Assembly: GCF_008807415.1 (NCBI RefSeq)
Contig: NZ_CP043626.1
Coordinates: 1,922,001 to 1,986,000, forward strand
Origin: Pseudomonas denitrificans (nom. rej.)
GTDB lineage: Bacteria; Pseudomonadota; Gammaproteobacteria; Pseudomonadales; Pseudomonadaceae
Direction of reading: 5' to 3'
Length of the DNA stretch: 64,000 bases
Positions within the stretch are counted from its first letter, which is position 1; every line of letters starts with the position of its first letter. A model generated the notes under the pieces. That model searched no databases, was not told the DNA's origin, and saw nothing but the letters and a program-made list of their open reading frames with translations. The position numbers were made by a program, and so were the translations under genes. Below are positions 9,156 through 18,605 of this stretch, in pieces.

Positions 9156-12100
9156 TCACCATTGGTAACCGACGCCGACCGATACCCCGACGTCGCCCTG
9201 GGTGGTGGTGCTGCCTTGCAGCTTGGTCACCCACTTGCCATTGTCGGAAATGCGCGAGACACCTACCGCCACCGCACCTTGGCCCCGATAGGTACCTGCG
9301 CCGGCTGCCGCCATGCTGGCCCCCGGGCTGTAGGGTTGCGGCAGGCTAGCCATGGCCATGGCTCCGGCGATGCCGGCGCTGAGGTCGTTGTCCAGCTCGT
9401 CGATATCCTTGCGCAGGCCACGTGCCACCGAGTCGGTGTAGGCGTTGGTGTTGTTGGTGATGTCACCGACACTCTTGTTTAACTGGGCAACGTTCACCGC
9501 ATCGGTGTCAGCGCTGCCGGCGGCCACGTTGGTGATCTGCCGTTCCGCACCGGCGCTGCCCACCGAAACGCTGTTGTCGCGCTGGGCCACCGAATTGGCG
9601 CCGATGGCAACCGAGTTGCGTCCCTTGGCCTTGGCGTTGGAGCCAATGGCGGTACTGTTGTCAGCCACCGCTTCGGCGCCTGCGCCCCCGGCGACCGAAT
9701 CGCTGCCGGTTGCCTTCGGCTTGGGCAGCCGGCTGGTGTTGTTCACCTGGAACATGCCGTCGGTGCCGTTCTGCACGTTGGTCACATCGCCTTCGACCTT
9801 GGTCACCCGGTTGTCGAGGTTGCTGACATTAGTGGTGACATTGGCGATCTCGGTGTTGACGTTGTGGATGGAGTCGTCGGTGTATTGCTTGGACTCCGCC
9901 ACGGCGCCGTCGAGCTGACGCAGGTTGACGGCGTCAGTGGCCTCCTTGCCATCGGCGACGTTGCTGATCGTGCGGGTTTCACCCGTAGCAGCGTTGCCCA
10001 CGGAGACGGTACCGACGCTGGCGTTGGCCGCGTTGGAGTACTTGCCGGTGTAGCTTTCCGCACCGCGGCCGTTGTCGCTGGCGCCCTGCCCCATGGCCAC
10101 GCTGCCATCCGCCGTGGCGCTGGCACCGTCACCCATGGCGATGGAACCCTTGCCACTGGCCTGGGCATTCGGACCGATGGCGATGGAATCGGCACCACTG
10201 GCAACCGAGTCGGCCTTGGCCGAGTTGGCGTGGAAGTACTTGATGCCGCCGCCATTGTTGATGTTGGTGATGCTGCCCTCGATGGTGGTGACGCGACCGT
10301 CGATATTGGTGACCTGAGCGTTGGTCTCGTTGAGCTGGGACATGTTCACCGCGTCGCTGTCATCAACGCCGCGCGCCACGTTGGTGATCTTGGTGCCGCC
10401 GGTTCTGGTCACGCTGTTGTAGGGGCTGCCACCCATCGTCACGCTGTTGTAGTTGATGGTGCCATCGCCATTCAGGTCGTACTTGACCGACCCCTCGGTG
10501 GCCGCGCCGGAGACCTGTTTGAGCTGGGCAACGTTGACCGCATCGGTATCCTCTGCGCCGGCCGACAGACCGGTCACACGACGCCCGCCGACGTTGACTT
10601 CGCCAGTAGCGGTACCGCCCACCAGGTAGGCCTGGTTCCCAAGAGTGCTGCCGTCGGCAACGGAGCCCGCCCCCAGCGCGATGCTGCCGTCATGGCTGGC
10701 AACCGCTCCCATTCCGATGGCTACCGAGTCCACTCCCGAGGCCACCGAGTCGGTGCCGGTGGAGTTGGCGTGGAAGTATTTGGTGCCGGTGTTGTAGATG
10801 TTCTCGACGTGGTCACCGAGGTTGGTCACATCGCCTTGCAGCGTGGTGACATCACCCTCCACGTTGGTCACGCGGTTATCGATGTTGGCGACCTGGGTAT
10901 TGGTCTCGTTGAGCTGAGACACATTCACCGCGTCGCTGTCGTTCACCCCATTGGCCAGGTTGGTGATGGTGGTGCCACCGATGTGCGTGCTGTTGTCATA
11001 GCTGTCGCCACCCAGGGTGATGCTGCTGTGGGTGCTGTTGTCGTACATCACCGCATCGGCCACCGAACTGGAAGTGATGGCTTTCAACTGGGCCACGTTG
11101 ACAGCATCGGCGTCTTCCGCCCCCGCCGAGAGGCCGGTGATACGCCGCTCGCCGATGTTGACCTCGCCGCTCGCCTTGCCTCCCACAAGGTAAGCTTCGC
11201 TATCCAGGGTGCTGCCGTCGGCAATGGAACCGGCGCCCAGAGCGATGCTGCCGTCGTGGCTGGCAATCGCGCCCATGCCAATGGCCACTGAATCCACACC
11301 CGAGGCCATCGAATCGGTACCCGTGGAGTTGGCGTGGAAGTACTTGGTGCCGGTGTTGTAGATGTTCTCGACATGATCACCCAGGTTGGTCACATCGCTT
11401 TGCAACGTAGTGACGTCACCTTCCACGTTGGTCACGCGACCATCGAGGTTGGAGATGTTCGTGGTATTGGCGTCCACCTGCTGATTGGTCGCGAACAGCT
11501 GCGAACCATTGATCGCATCCGTGGAGGTGTCAGTGATCGCACCCGCCGCCACGTTGGTCAGCACTTGAGCGGCACCCGGCGCGTAGGCATCGCCACCGGC
11601 CGCAATCAGCGAAAGCTGGTCCGTACCCGTGCGCTGCACCGGGCCGGCCACCCCATTGTTGATGTTGTTGATGCTGTTGGTGACGTTGCTTATATCCGTG
11701 GTGTTCTGGTTCACCTGCTGGTTGGTCGCGTACAGCTGCGAGCCATTTACCGCGTCGGTACTGGTGTCACTCAGCTCGCCCGCGGCAACGTTGGTGATCC
11801 TCTGCGGATCAGCGGTGCCATGGCTGGCGTCGTAGGCTCCCAGGCTGCCGTTCCACTGCAGCGCATCCTGCTGCAGAGCGGTGATGTTGATGGTGTTCTG
11901 CGTTACACGACCATCAATGTTGGTGATCGCGTCGCCGACATTATTTATGGTCGTGCCATCCACGAAGTAGGTCGGAGCCGAGATCGAACCATCCGCGTTG
12001 ACCGCAGAACCACCGCCCAACGCGTTGGCCGTGGAGCTGGCCAGGTCATGCAGTTGCGAGCCATTGATCGCGTCGGTGGAGACGGAGTTGATTGCCCCGT

Positions 12101-14906
12101 CCGCCACGTTGGTCAACACCTGCGCGACGCCCGGTGCCGAGGCATCGCCACCGGCCGCAATCAGCGAAAGCTGGTCCGTGCCCGTGCGCTGCACCGGACC
12201 AATTGTGCCGTTGTTGATGTTGGTGGTGACGTTGCTGATGTCGGTGGTGTTCTGATCCACCTGTTGGTTGGTCGCATTCAACTGAGAACCATTGATCGCG
12301 TCAGTGGATCCGGCGTTGACATCTCCTGGCGCCACGTTGGTGATCTTCAGACCGCCGGCGTCGACTCCAACGGTGGTCACGCTCGGGCCACCGACGATGG
12401 TCAGACCGTCGTTGCTGATGGTGGTATTGCCGGTGGTCACCGAGTCGAAAACAGCGTTGTCGGCTATCTGCAGTTGCAGGTTGCCGTTGGCATCCACTTC
12501 GGTCTTCAGGTTGGCACCCGAGTAAGAACCTGCAGTAGCGGCAGCGCCCTGGATAACGAACGCTTCGCCCAGTTTCTTATCCACTGAGCCGGTATTGCCG
12601 AGGAAGGTGATCGGAGTATTGGCCAGGTCGTTGAGTTGCGAGACGTTGACCGCATCGCTGTCCTTCACACCGTTGGCCACGTTGGTGATGGAGGTACCGC
12701 CGGAGTGGGTGCTGTTGTCGTAAGTGTCGCCGCCGAGGGTAATGGTGTTATGAGTGCTGTCGTCGTACATCACTGCATCGGCTGTGGCGCCCATCAACTG
12801 GGCCACGTTGACAGCGTCCGAGCCCACCAGGCCGGCAGCAACACCGGTGATCTGGCGAGTTTTGCCTTTAGATGCGTCGCCCACGCTGACTGCGCCAAGC
12901 GTACTTTTCCAGGTAGCGCTGGTATCGGTGGATGCCAATTTGGTTGACGGGTCGTACCCCGACACACCGGCAGCAGTGCTGGCCACCGAGCCCGCGCCAA
13001 GGGCGACCCCATCAACAGCGGAAGTTGTTGCTCCGCTACCCAGGGCGACCGCATTGACGGCTCCACCGGAAACCATCGCCGCATTACCAATGGCAATGCC
13101 GCTGGTCGCCCCGGTCTGCGCATTGGCGCTGTTACCAATGGCAAGGGCATTGGTCGCCGACGTTGCAGCCTGATAACCAATCGCTGCGGAATTGTCGCCG
13201 GCCCCTTTCGATCCGTAGCCGATCGCGACCGCACTGCCCTTGGACGCATTGGCACCCGAGCCGATTGCCGTGCTGTAGGAGCCACTGGCACTACTGGAGT
13301 GCCCCAATGCCGTAGCTGCAGGCCCACTCGCCAGGGCGGACACGCCCACTGCAGTTGTGTTGTTGCTCGTCGCGGATGCAGACGTACCGATAGCCAGGGC
13401 ATGATCGCTGGAGGCGTTGGCACTCAGGCCTATGGCGACCATGTCGGAATGCGCCGGGTTCGCGCTCGACGCTACAGCGTTGTGCCCTACTGCAATGCTG
13501 TCGTTGTTGGTGGACTTTGCTGTGTTGCCCATGGCGAGGCCACTGGAACCAGTTGCCGTCGCTCCGATACCAGCCGCGAGCGCGTTGACTCCCGAGGCGC
13601 CATCGTTGTTGTAGTTGCTACCCGCAGTGCCGTTGTCGTTGACGCTGTAGTAGTGCGCGATCGGCACAGCTTTCAGCTGCGCCACGTTGACTGCGTCGCT
13701 GTTCTGCGTACCGGCAGCCACACCATTAATCTGGCGGTATACATTGCTGGCTGCGTCGCCCACCGACGCAGAGCCATAGGTGCTCTTTGTCGAATTGATC
13801 GCCGCAGACTGCGCTGCGTTCGCACCGACGGGCACGTACCCCGCCACCCCCGAAGCTGTGCTGGCGACCGAGGATGCACCCATCGCTACGCCAGAGTTCA
13901 CGCTAGCGGAAGCCACGCGCCCGATTGCTACTGAGTTGGTCCCGGCAGCATTGGCCATGGTGCCCACCGCGATCGAGCCGCTGGCGGTACTTTGAGCGAG
14001 GTAACCCAGGGCGTTGGAGTAGTCCCCTGACGCATTGCTCTGCGTGCCGCCCGCGAATGATGTGTACCCTGAGGCGCTCGGTCCGTAGCCAATGGCCACC
14101 GAGGCGTTACCGCCGGCCTTGGCAATTCGGCCGACGGCGGTTGCAGCTACCCCTGTTGCGTTGGCACCTGCACCAAGAGCTGTAGCATCGCCATTGGTTG
14201 CCTGCGCGGTTGATCCGAATGCACTCGAATAACTTGCGCCAGCGTTGGCACCGTAGCCCACTGCGGCTGCGCCACTGTCTGCACTGGAAGCGTTGTAGCC
14301 GAGCGTGACAGCACCCGCGCCTGCGGCCTTCGCGTTGTCACCAATCGCAATGGCACCCCCACTGCTGCCAGAGATCAGGCTCGCGCCGGTTATTGCATGC
14401 CAACCCATCGCGATGGAGAAAGCCGAGTTCGCGGAAGCTGCGTCGCCAATGGCGATTGCGTAGTCGGCACTGACGTTTGACGAGGCTCCAATTGCGACTC
14501 CCAACTGATTGCTCACGACTGCCGAGTCGCCGATCGCTACCGAACTCGCACCTACTGCGGAGCTCTTCTGACCAATCGCAGTCGAGTTGAGTCCGGTGGC
14601 GCTGGCAGCGCTGCCAACTGCCGTACTTCCACCGACCCCGGCCGCATTCGCTACGGCACCACTTCCCAGCGCGGTATTCTTTGAGTTTCCGCCATCGTCT
14701 GCCACTGCACCCAGGTTCACCACGGAACTGGGATCCACGGTATAGGCCATGGCCTCTCCTCCCGATAGCGCCAGCACGACTGCCGCCGCAGCAGCGGCCA
14801 CTCGGCCAACCAGCCCGCCACCCTTGCGGTGCGACTTGGCGATTTCACTTGCTGCCACCCACGCGTTGAGCGTGGCGTTCCAGACCAGCCGATAGACTTT
14901 GTTCAT
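9156..14906 (-). CDS. Giant trimeric autotransporter adhesin (YadA/Hia family)
   Basis: 1916 residues. The start MNKVYRLVWN is the ESPR extended signal peptide of type V secretion, followed by a basic patch and a hydrophobic core ending at GGEAMA. Residues about 50-700 are YadA-type head repeats (many AIG..A.A.G units); then stalk and neck modules follow, with repeated DAVNVAQL/DAVNVSQL necks, coiled-coil NVTTNINN-type segments and interspersed FxG/TTT-like domains. The last 70 residues form the YadA membrane anchor (AGIAGAMAMASLPQPYSPG to VSVGVGYQW). It would form a surface trimer mediating attachment, autoaggregation or biofilm. The alternative upstream start at 14930 lacks the ESPR and is rejected. 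The TPR-like gene lies upstream and the BamE-like lipoprotein downstream. Confidence 0.96.
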   Translation of the reverse strand: MNKVYRLVWNATLNAWVAASEIAKSHRKGGGLVGRVAAAAAAVVLALSGGEAMAYTVDPSSVVNLGAVADDGGNSKNTALGSGAVANAAGVGGSTAVGSAASATGLNSTAIGQKSSAVGASSVAIGDSAVVSNQLGVAIGASSNVSADYAIAIGDAASANSAFSIAMGWHAITGASLISGSSGGAIAIGDNAKAAGAGAVTLGYNASSADSGAAAVGYGANAGASYSSAFGSTAQATNGDATALGAGANATGVAATAVGRIAKAGGNASVAIGYGPSASGYTSFAGGTQSNASGDYSNALGYLAQSTASGSIAVGTMANAAGTNSVAIGRVASASVNSGVAMGASSVASTASGVAGYVPVGANAAQSAAINSTKSTYGSASVGDAASNVYRQINGVAAGTQNSDAVNVAQLKAVPIAHYYSVNDNGTAGSNYNNDGASGVNALAAGIGATATGSSGLAMGNTAKSTNNDSIAVGHNAVASSANPAHSDMVAIGLSANASSDHALAIGTSASATSNNTTAVGVSALASGPAATALGHSSSASGSYSTAIGSGANASKGSAVAIGYGSKGAGDNSAAIGYQAATSATNALAIGNSANAQTGATSGIAIGNAAMVSGGAVNAVALGSGATTSAVDGVALGAGSVASTAAGVSGYDPSTKLASTDTSATWKSTLGAVSVGDASKGKTRQITGVAAGLVGSDAVNVAQLMGATADAVMYDDSTHNTITLGGDTYDNSTHSGGTSITNVANGVKDSDAVNVSQLNDLANTPITFLGNTGSVDKKLGEAFVIQGAAATAGSYSGANLKTEVDANGNLQLQIADNAVFDSVTTGNTTISNDGLTIVGGPSVTTVGVDAGGLKITNVAPGDVNAGSTDAINGSQLNATNQQVDQNTTDISNVTTNINNGTIGPVQRTGTDQLSLIAAGGDASAPGVAQVLTNVADGAINSVSTDAINGSQLHDLASSTANALGGGSAVNADGSISAPTYFVDGTTINNVGDAITNIDGRVTQNTINITALQQDALQWNGSLGAYDASHGTADPQRITNVAAGELSDTSTDAVNGSQLYATNQQVNQNTTDISNVTNSINNINNGVAGPVQRTGTDQLSLIAAGGDAYAPGAAQVLTNVAAGAITDTSTDAINGSQLFATNQQVDANTTNISNLDGRVTNVEGDVTTLQSDVTNLGDHVENIYNTGTKYFHANSTGTDSMASGVDSVAIGMGAIASHDGSIALGAGSIADGSTLDSEAYLVGGKASGEVNIGERRITGLSAGAEDADAVNVAQLKAITSSSVADAVMYDNSTHSSITLGGDSYDNSTHIGGTTITNLANGVNDSDAVNVSQLNETNTQVANIDNRVTNVEGDVTTLQGDVTNLGDHVENIYNTGTKYFHANSTGTDSVASGVDSVAIGMGAVASHDGSIALGAGSVADGSTLGNQAYLVGGTATGEVNVGGRRVTGLSAGAEDTDAVNVAQLKQVSGAATEGSVKYDLNGDGTINYNSVTMGGSPYNSVTRTGGTKITNVARGVDDSDAVNMSQLNETNAQVTNIDGRVTTIEGSITNINNGGGIKYFHANSAKADSVASGADSIAIGPNAQASGKGSIAMGDGASATADGSVAMGQGASDNGRGAESYTGKYSNAANASVGTVSVGNAATGETRTISNVADGKEATDAVNLRQLDGAVAESKQYTDDSIHNVNTEIANVTTNVSNLDNRVTKVEGDVTNVQNGTDGMFQVNNTSRLPKPKATGSDSVAGGAGAEAVADNSTAIGSNAKAKGRNSVAIGANSVAQRDNSVSVGSAGAERQITNVAAGSADTDAVNVAQLNKSVGDITNNTNAYTDSVARGLRKDIDELDNDLSAGIAGAMAMASLPQPYSPGASMAAAGAGTYRGQGAVAVGVSRISDNGKWVTKLQGSTTTQGDVGVSVGVGYQW
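10525..11445 (-). repeat. Near-identical stalk/head module duplication inside the adhesin gene
   Basis: Two copies of about 355 bp (10525-10880 and 11090-11445) repeat with a period of 565 bp. Both encode NVEGDVTTLQ, YNTGTKYFHANSTGTDS, SVAIGMGA, ASHDGSIALGAGS and RRTGLSAGAED-like blocks with only a few substitutions. A weaker third copy starts near 10226. Such repeats allow length variation by recombination. Confidence 0.8.
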
Positions 14907-14968
14907 GACGATAAACTCCGCCCGACCCACGAGGGCCGGATTTCATTAGGGAAAAGGAATCTGGGGGG

Positions 14969-15847
14969 TTAGCGAGTTGCGGCGGGCAGCGAGGCCAGCG
15001 CCTTTGCAAGCAGAGGTCGCTCAATCGAGGCGCCAGGCTGCGACAGCTCCTGCTGGTACAGGCGCATCGCAGCGGGATAATCCCGACGGACGTATTGCAG
15101 ATAGCCACCGGCGAAGAACGCTGCCTCGCTGCGCGCATTGCGCCGCTGCAAGGGGTCGCTGAAGCTCATCCCGTCAATGGCGGTGAAGACCGCACCGACG
15201 CTGCCCTCGCCGGCGTATAGCCGGCCGATGGCCTCCTGCTGAGGCGACGCGGCACGTATGCGCGATGCGGTTTCGGCGAGTTTTGCTCGATGGACAGCCG
15301 AACTGCCTTCACGTGTCCGCGCGGCCAGCCAAAGCTGCCAAAGCTGGGCATAACCGGCGACGTATGAGTCTTGGCTCGCGCTCAGTTGCTTGAAGGCTTT
15401 GCCGGCTTGTTTGAATTGGCCAACGGCGACGAGGTTTACTGCGGAAGGCACTGCGGCAGCATTTGCCAACGGCCCGGCTTGCAGGTGGTCATAGTTTTTG
15501 CGGGCCTGCTCATGTCGGCCCTCCGCGTCATCGAGCAATGCCTGCTCGAAAATGACCGAAGGTGCCTCTTGATCATTCTTCGCGACTTGCTGCAACGTCG
15601 CTTTTGCAGCAGCGATTTCACCGCGCAGCAGCAACTGCTGTGTCTGACGTACCAGGTCGTTGGCATTGTTCTGAGCAAAAGCAACGCCGCTCATGGCAAT
15701 ACAGGTAACCAGGAAATTAACGAAGACGCTGCAGACGGTCGAAACGATATAAACAATCAAACGAGTATGGCGAGTTTGTATCGGCGATCCTTGGCAGTAA
15801 CGCGAACCACTCTCCTGAGGTCCGAAGGTGAAGTAGGAGGCTTTCAT
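14969..15847 (-). CDS. Exported TPR-like protein preceding the adhesin
   Basis: 292 residues. A hydrophobic segment at about residues 30-58 (LIVYIVSTVCSVFVNFLVTC, then AMSGVAFAQ) looks like a long signal peptide or membrane anchor. The mature part is helical and Ala/Gln-rich with TPR-like pairs: LLLRGEIAAAKATLQQVAKN, RHEQARKNYDHLQAG, AVGQFKQAGKAFKQL and RRDYPAAMRLYQQEL. It ends 63 bases before the adhesin start, on the same strand. A periplasmic helper or complex-forming role in adhesin export or control is plausible but unproven. The start at 15847 has a poor ribosome-binding site; the true start may lie further in, but it keeps the signal segment. Confidence 0.7.
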   Translation of the reverse strand: MKASYFTFGPQESGSRYCQGSPIQTRHTRLIVYIVSTVCSVFVNFLVTCIAMSGVAFAQNNANDLVRQTQQLLLRGEIAAAKATLQQVAKNDQEAPSVIFEQALLDDAEGRHEQARKNYDHLQAGPLANAAAVPSAVNLVAVGQFKQAGKAFKQLSASQDSYVAGYAQLWQLWLAARTREGSSAVHRAKLAETASRIRAASPQQEAIGRLYAGEGSVGAVFTAIDGMSFSDPLQRRNARSEAAFFAGGYLQYVRRDYPAAMRLYQQELSQPGASIERPLLAKALASLPAATR

Positions 15848-16147
15848 GACTACAAACGCTGCTAATTGAAGATGCGTGTAGCTTATTTAGGAAAGTTCCT
15901 ATCTGGTATCAGAATTAGAGTAGCGCCGTGTAGGAATCGACATTCACTTATGGCTTTTCATTCAACATCAATAAACCTGTTATTCCAATCCGTTACAGAT
16001 AGCTTGATTTCAATATCCTCTCCGCGTCGAGGCCGAGGTATTTCACTCTAAAATCAATTGGGTATCACCCGGCAGACATCCTGGGTAATTGTCCGCAGAT
16101 ATGCTCTCGGCGACCCTGGCGGCTTGGTCATGAGAAATGTCACTGCG
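15848..16147 (-). promoter_or_regulatory. AT-rich promoter region of the adhesin operon with TTCCTA motifs
   Basis: A 300-bp non-coding stretch of low GC. It holds a perfect dyad TAGGAAAGTTCCTA (15888-15901; arms TAGGAA/TTCCTA with AG spacer) 41-54 bases before the TPR gene start, and a second half-site TGTAGGAAT (15929-15937). The same TTCCTAC core occurs before the BvgA-like gene and before the pseudo-receiver gene, so these are candidate response-regulator boxes. No gene is seen. Confidence 0.5.
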
Positions 16148-16606
16148 TTATGGGGAGGCGCTCTCGAATAAAGGATAAGATATGACGGCGGTGGAGTTGA
16201 TATTGCAAGGGTCAACGGCAATCACCAAACGGTCCAATGCCTCGCGCAATCTCGCCACTGATATCGGTTTTTCGATGACATCGAGCAGGGCGACATGATG
16301 TGCCCATGCCCATTTGAAGAGTTGAACCCTCTCATTCGACGTATGATTTCCCATGAGAATAACCTGAGAGAAATCTCCTGCCCTGCTCATACTTTCCAGG
16401 CGACGCAACTCATCAATTCCCGGAGTGAAATCCTCAATAATGAACAGGTCGAAAGATGGATGTCGCGCGCACGCCTTTTGAAGCTCCTCGACATTCGAAC
16501 ACAATGCCATCCGAAATATCCCGAGACGATTGAGCATGGCACTGAACGTTATCTGGCGCCCGGAGTTCCCGCACAACACCAACGCCCTGACTGAAGTACC
16601 GAACAT
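16148..16606 (-). CDS. Stand-alone pseudo-receiver protein
   Basis: About 152 residues from the ATG at 16606 (other in-frame ATGs upstream are possible; none has a strong ribosome-binding site). The fold pattern is that of a CheY-like receiver: a first strand VRALVLCGNSG, a helix, DLFIIEDFTPGI at the phospho-acceptor position, then SQVILMGN and LLDVIEKPISVARLREAL with the conserved Lys. The acidic pair normally found after strand 1 (VVDDH) is replaced by LCGN, and the phospho-acceptor Asp aligns with Glu (IIED). It therefore probably cannot be phosphorylated and may act as a protein-interaction module. It lies between the pseudokinase fusion and the adhesin operon on the same strand. Confidence 0.65.
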   Translation of the reverse strand: MFGTSVRALVLCGNSGRQITFSAMLNRLGIFRMALCSNVEELQKACARHPSFDLFIIEDFTPGIDELRRLESMSRAGDFSQVILMGNHTSNERVQLFKWAWAHHVALLDVIEKPISVARLREALDRLVIAVDPCNINSTAVISYPLFESASP

Positions 16607-16687
16607 GAGAGTACCCAAAAGTATGAAGAGCCTCATCACTCTAGGATCTCGCCTCATAAATCTGTATCGGAACCAGCCCACTGAAAA

Positions 16688-16696
16688 GTAGGAACA
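16688..16696 (-). promoter_or_regulatory. TTCCTAC-type box before the pseudo-receiver gene
   Basis: AGTAGGAAC (reverse GTTCCTACT) lies in the short gap between the pseudokinase fusion and the pseudo-receiver gene, sharing the TTCCTAC core with the other sites in this locus. Confidence 0.35.
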
Positions 16697-16735
16697 CGCT
16701 GACTACTAATTAAAATCAGTGCTAGACGTTGGATA

Positions 16736-18529
16736 TCAACTCGCCTTGGGCAACATCAGATGTACGGAAATCGTGGTGCCATCTCCAGGACTGCTGCTCA
16801 GTTGGATTTCACCATTCATCTGCTCGACCAGTCGCTTGCACAGCGCCAGGCCGATGCCACTGCCCCCGCGTCGAATATTCAGGTCGTCCAGATGCTGATT
16901 GAAAGCGTCGAACGTGCGAGCCTGAGCGTCTGCCGACATGCCGATGCCGGTGTCGCGCACCCTTAGCTCGACCCTGACCAAGCCCTGCCCCTTGCCAATG
17001 CTATGAAGCTGGACCTCGATGCTGCCTTGGTCGGTGAACTTGAGTGCATTGTCCAAGACGGTCAACGTTATGGTGCGAAACGCCGTCGGGTCTAGCCAGA
17101 CACAGGGATGGAGGGTCCCGGAAGTATCAAGCCCAAGAGTTAGACCACGTTCGAGAACGGCGGGCCTGAACTCCTCGACAAGCTTCCGGATCAACGCCTC
17201 AATATCGACAGCCTCCGGTACCAACGGTTGCTTCCCTGCTTCCAGGCGCAGGTAATCTCGGAAGTCGCCGAGCATCTTCTGCAGACCCTGAGTCGCATGC
17301 TGGGCAATATCCAGCGCCTCTGCTTGCTTCGCGGCGTCCTGAGGGGCGATAGCAAGATTCAGCATGGCCGCGATTCTGTTGAGCGGGGCGGCCATTTCGT
17401 CGGTCACCCACTGCATGAATTGCTCCTTGGCCTGCACGGCAACCTCAAGGCGGCTACTGCTGCTCCTGAGATCGATCAGGTTGCCGTCCAGGTCGGTTAT
17501 ATCCACGTTGCCGCAGATCAACCCCAGCAAGGTGCCTTCACTGTCTCGGTAGGGCTTGCCCCAGTGGCGAAGCACCCGCTCACCCGTTTGAAAGCTCAAC
17601 CTGACATCTGCCGTGTAGGGCTGCCCCTGCTTCATCGCGGCAATCAGCCGATCATGAACATAATGTCCATGCTCGGCGGGCAATTCGCCCGTCTCATAGA
17701 CGCGTTTACCGACTGCGCTCTCCAATTTGAGCGAGTGCTGCTCGAGATACTGGTTGTTGCAGGTGACCAAACGCCCTTCCACATCGCGAAAACTGACGGC
17801 ATGAGGCATTGCATCGATGATTTCCCGGAGCAGGTTCAACTCACGCTGAGTTGCAGTATCCGGGAGTTCCGGCACGGCAATGTCGCTGCTGAATGCCGTG
17901 GCGTCTACGAGGCCGTGACGGCGTGCAATGTCGAGCAGCTCCAACATGGAACCGGCGCGCAACTTCTGCATGACACGCGCCTTGTAGGTGCTGATGGTTT
18001 TTTCACTCAGCAGCAACTGTTCGCCGATCGTGTTGTTGGCCAATCCTTTGGCGAGCATCTGCAGAACCGTCAACTCACGCGTGGACAAGGCTTTCAGCGG
18101 ATTGGATCCCACCTGATCGGGCAACACATTCGGCAGTGCCTGAACGGAGTCGCGCGGGAAATAGGTATGCCCGTTCAGCAACGCCTTGACAGCCATGCCT
18201 ACTTGCTCAAGATCGGTCTGTTTGCTGACGAAGCCGAGCGCCCCCGCTTCACGGCTACGAGCGGCAAAATAGTCGGTACTTTGTCCTGTCACCACCAGTA
18301 CCTTGACATCTGACGCCTGACGGGCGAGGCGCTGTATGGTCTCGAGCCCCCCTAGACCAGGAATGGCGAGTTCCAGCAGCAGCAGACTCGGCCGGAGCCG
18401 GCGTGCGAGGTCAAGCGCCTCAGTGCCATTGCCAGACTCCGCCACCACCGTGTGACCTTCCGCTTCAATGAGCAAACGCAGGGCATGCCTTGCAATCGGA
18501 TGCTCATCAACGATCATTACCGTACTCAT
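16736..18529 (-). CDS. Receiver-LuxR HTH-PAS-pseudo-histidine kinase fusion
   Basis: 597 residues. Order: receiver (about 1-120), GerE/LuxR-type helix-turn-helix (about 146-208; LSTRELTVLQMLAKGLANN, SEKTISTYKARVMQKL), PAS (about 230-350), HisKA-like dimerisation region, HATPase_c (about 480-597; VLDNALKFT, DTGIGM, GGSGIGLALCK). At the receiver phospho-acceptor position the sequence is LLLLELAIPG, giving Glu53 where Asp is expected; Lys103 is kept. In the H-box, QWVTDEMAAPLNRI has Asp377 where the phosphorylated His should be. The ATP-binding boxes look intact. It therefore looks like a DNA-binding regulator fused to an ATP-binding pseudokinase, unable to run a normal phosphorelay. Its PAS domain closely resembles that of the neighbouring BvgS-like kinase. 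Confidence 0.92.
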   Translation of the reverse strand: MSTVMIVDEHPIARHALRLLIEAEGHTVVAESGNGTEALDLARRLRPSLLLLELAIPGLGGLETIQRLARQASDVKVLVVTGQSTDYFAARSREAGALGFVSKQTDLEQVGMAVKALLNGHTYFPRDSVQALPNVLPDQVGSNPLKALSTRELTVLQMLAKGLANNTIGEQLLLSEKTISTYKARVMQKLRAGSMLELLDIARRHGLVDATAFSSDIAVPELPDTATQRELNLLREIIDAMPHAVSFRDVEGRLVTCNNQYLEQHSLKLESAVGKRVYETGELPAEHGHYVHDRLIAAMKQGQPYTADVRLSFQTGERVLRHWGKPYRDSEGTLLGLICGNVDITDLDGNLIDLRSSSSRLEVAVQAKEQFMQWVTDEMAAPLNRIAAMLNLAIAPQDAAKQAEALDIAQHATQGLQKMLGDFRDYLRLEAGKQPLVPEAVDIEALIRKLVEEFRPAVLERGLTLGLDTSGTLHPCVWLDPTAFRTITLTVLDNALKFTDQGSIEVQLHSIGKGQGLVRVELRVRDTGIGMSADAQARTFDAFNQHLDDLNIRRGGSGIGLALCKRLVEQMNGEIQLSSSPGDGTTISVHLMLPKAS

Positions 18530-18605
18530 GACCTTCCGTCCTGATAGGTGATGTTACGACTAGAGTAGCGGTCCATACGCGAGCCGCCGGTCACCGCTTC
18601 AGGGA

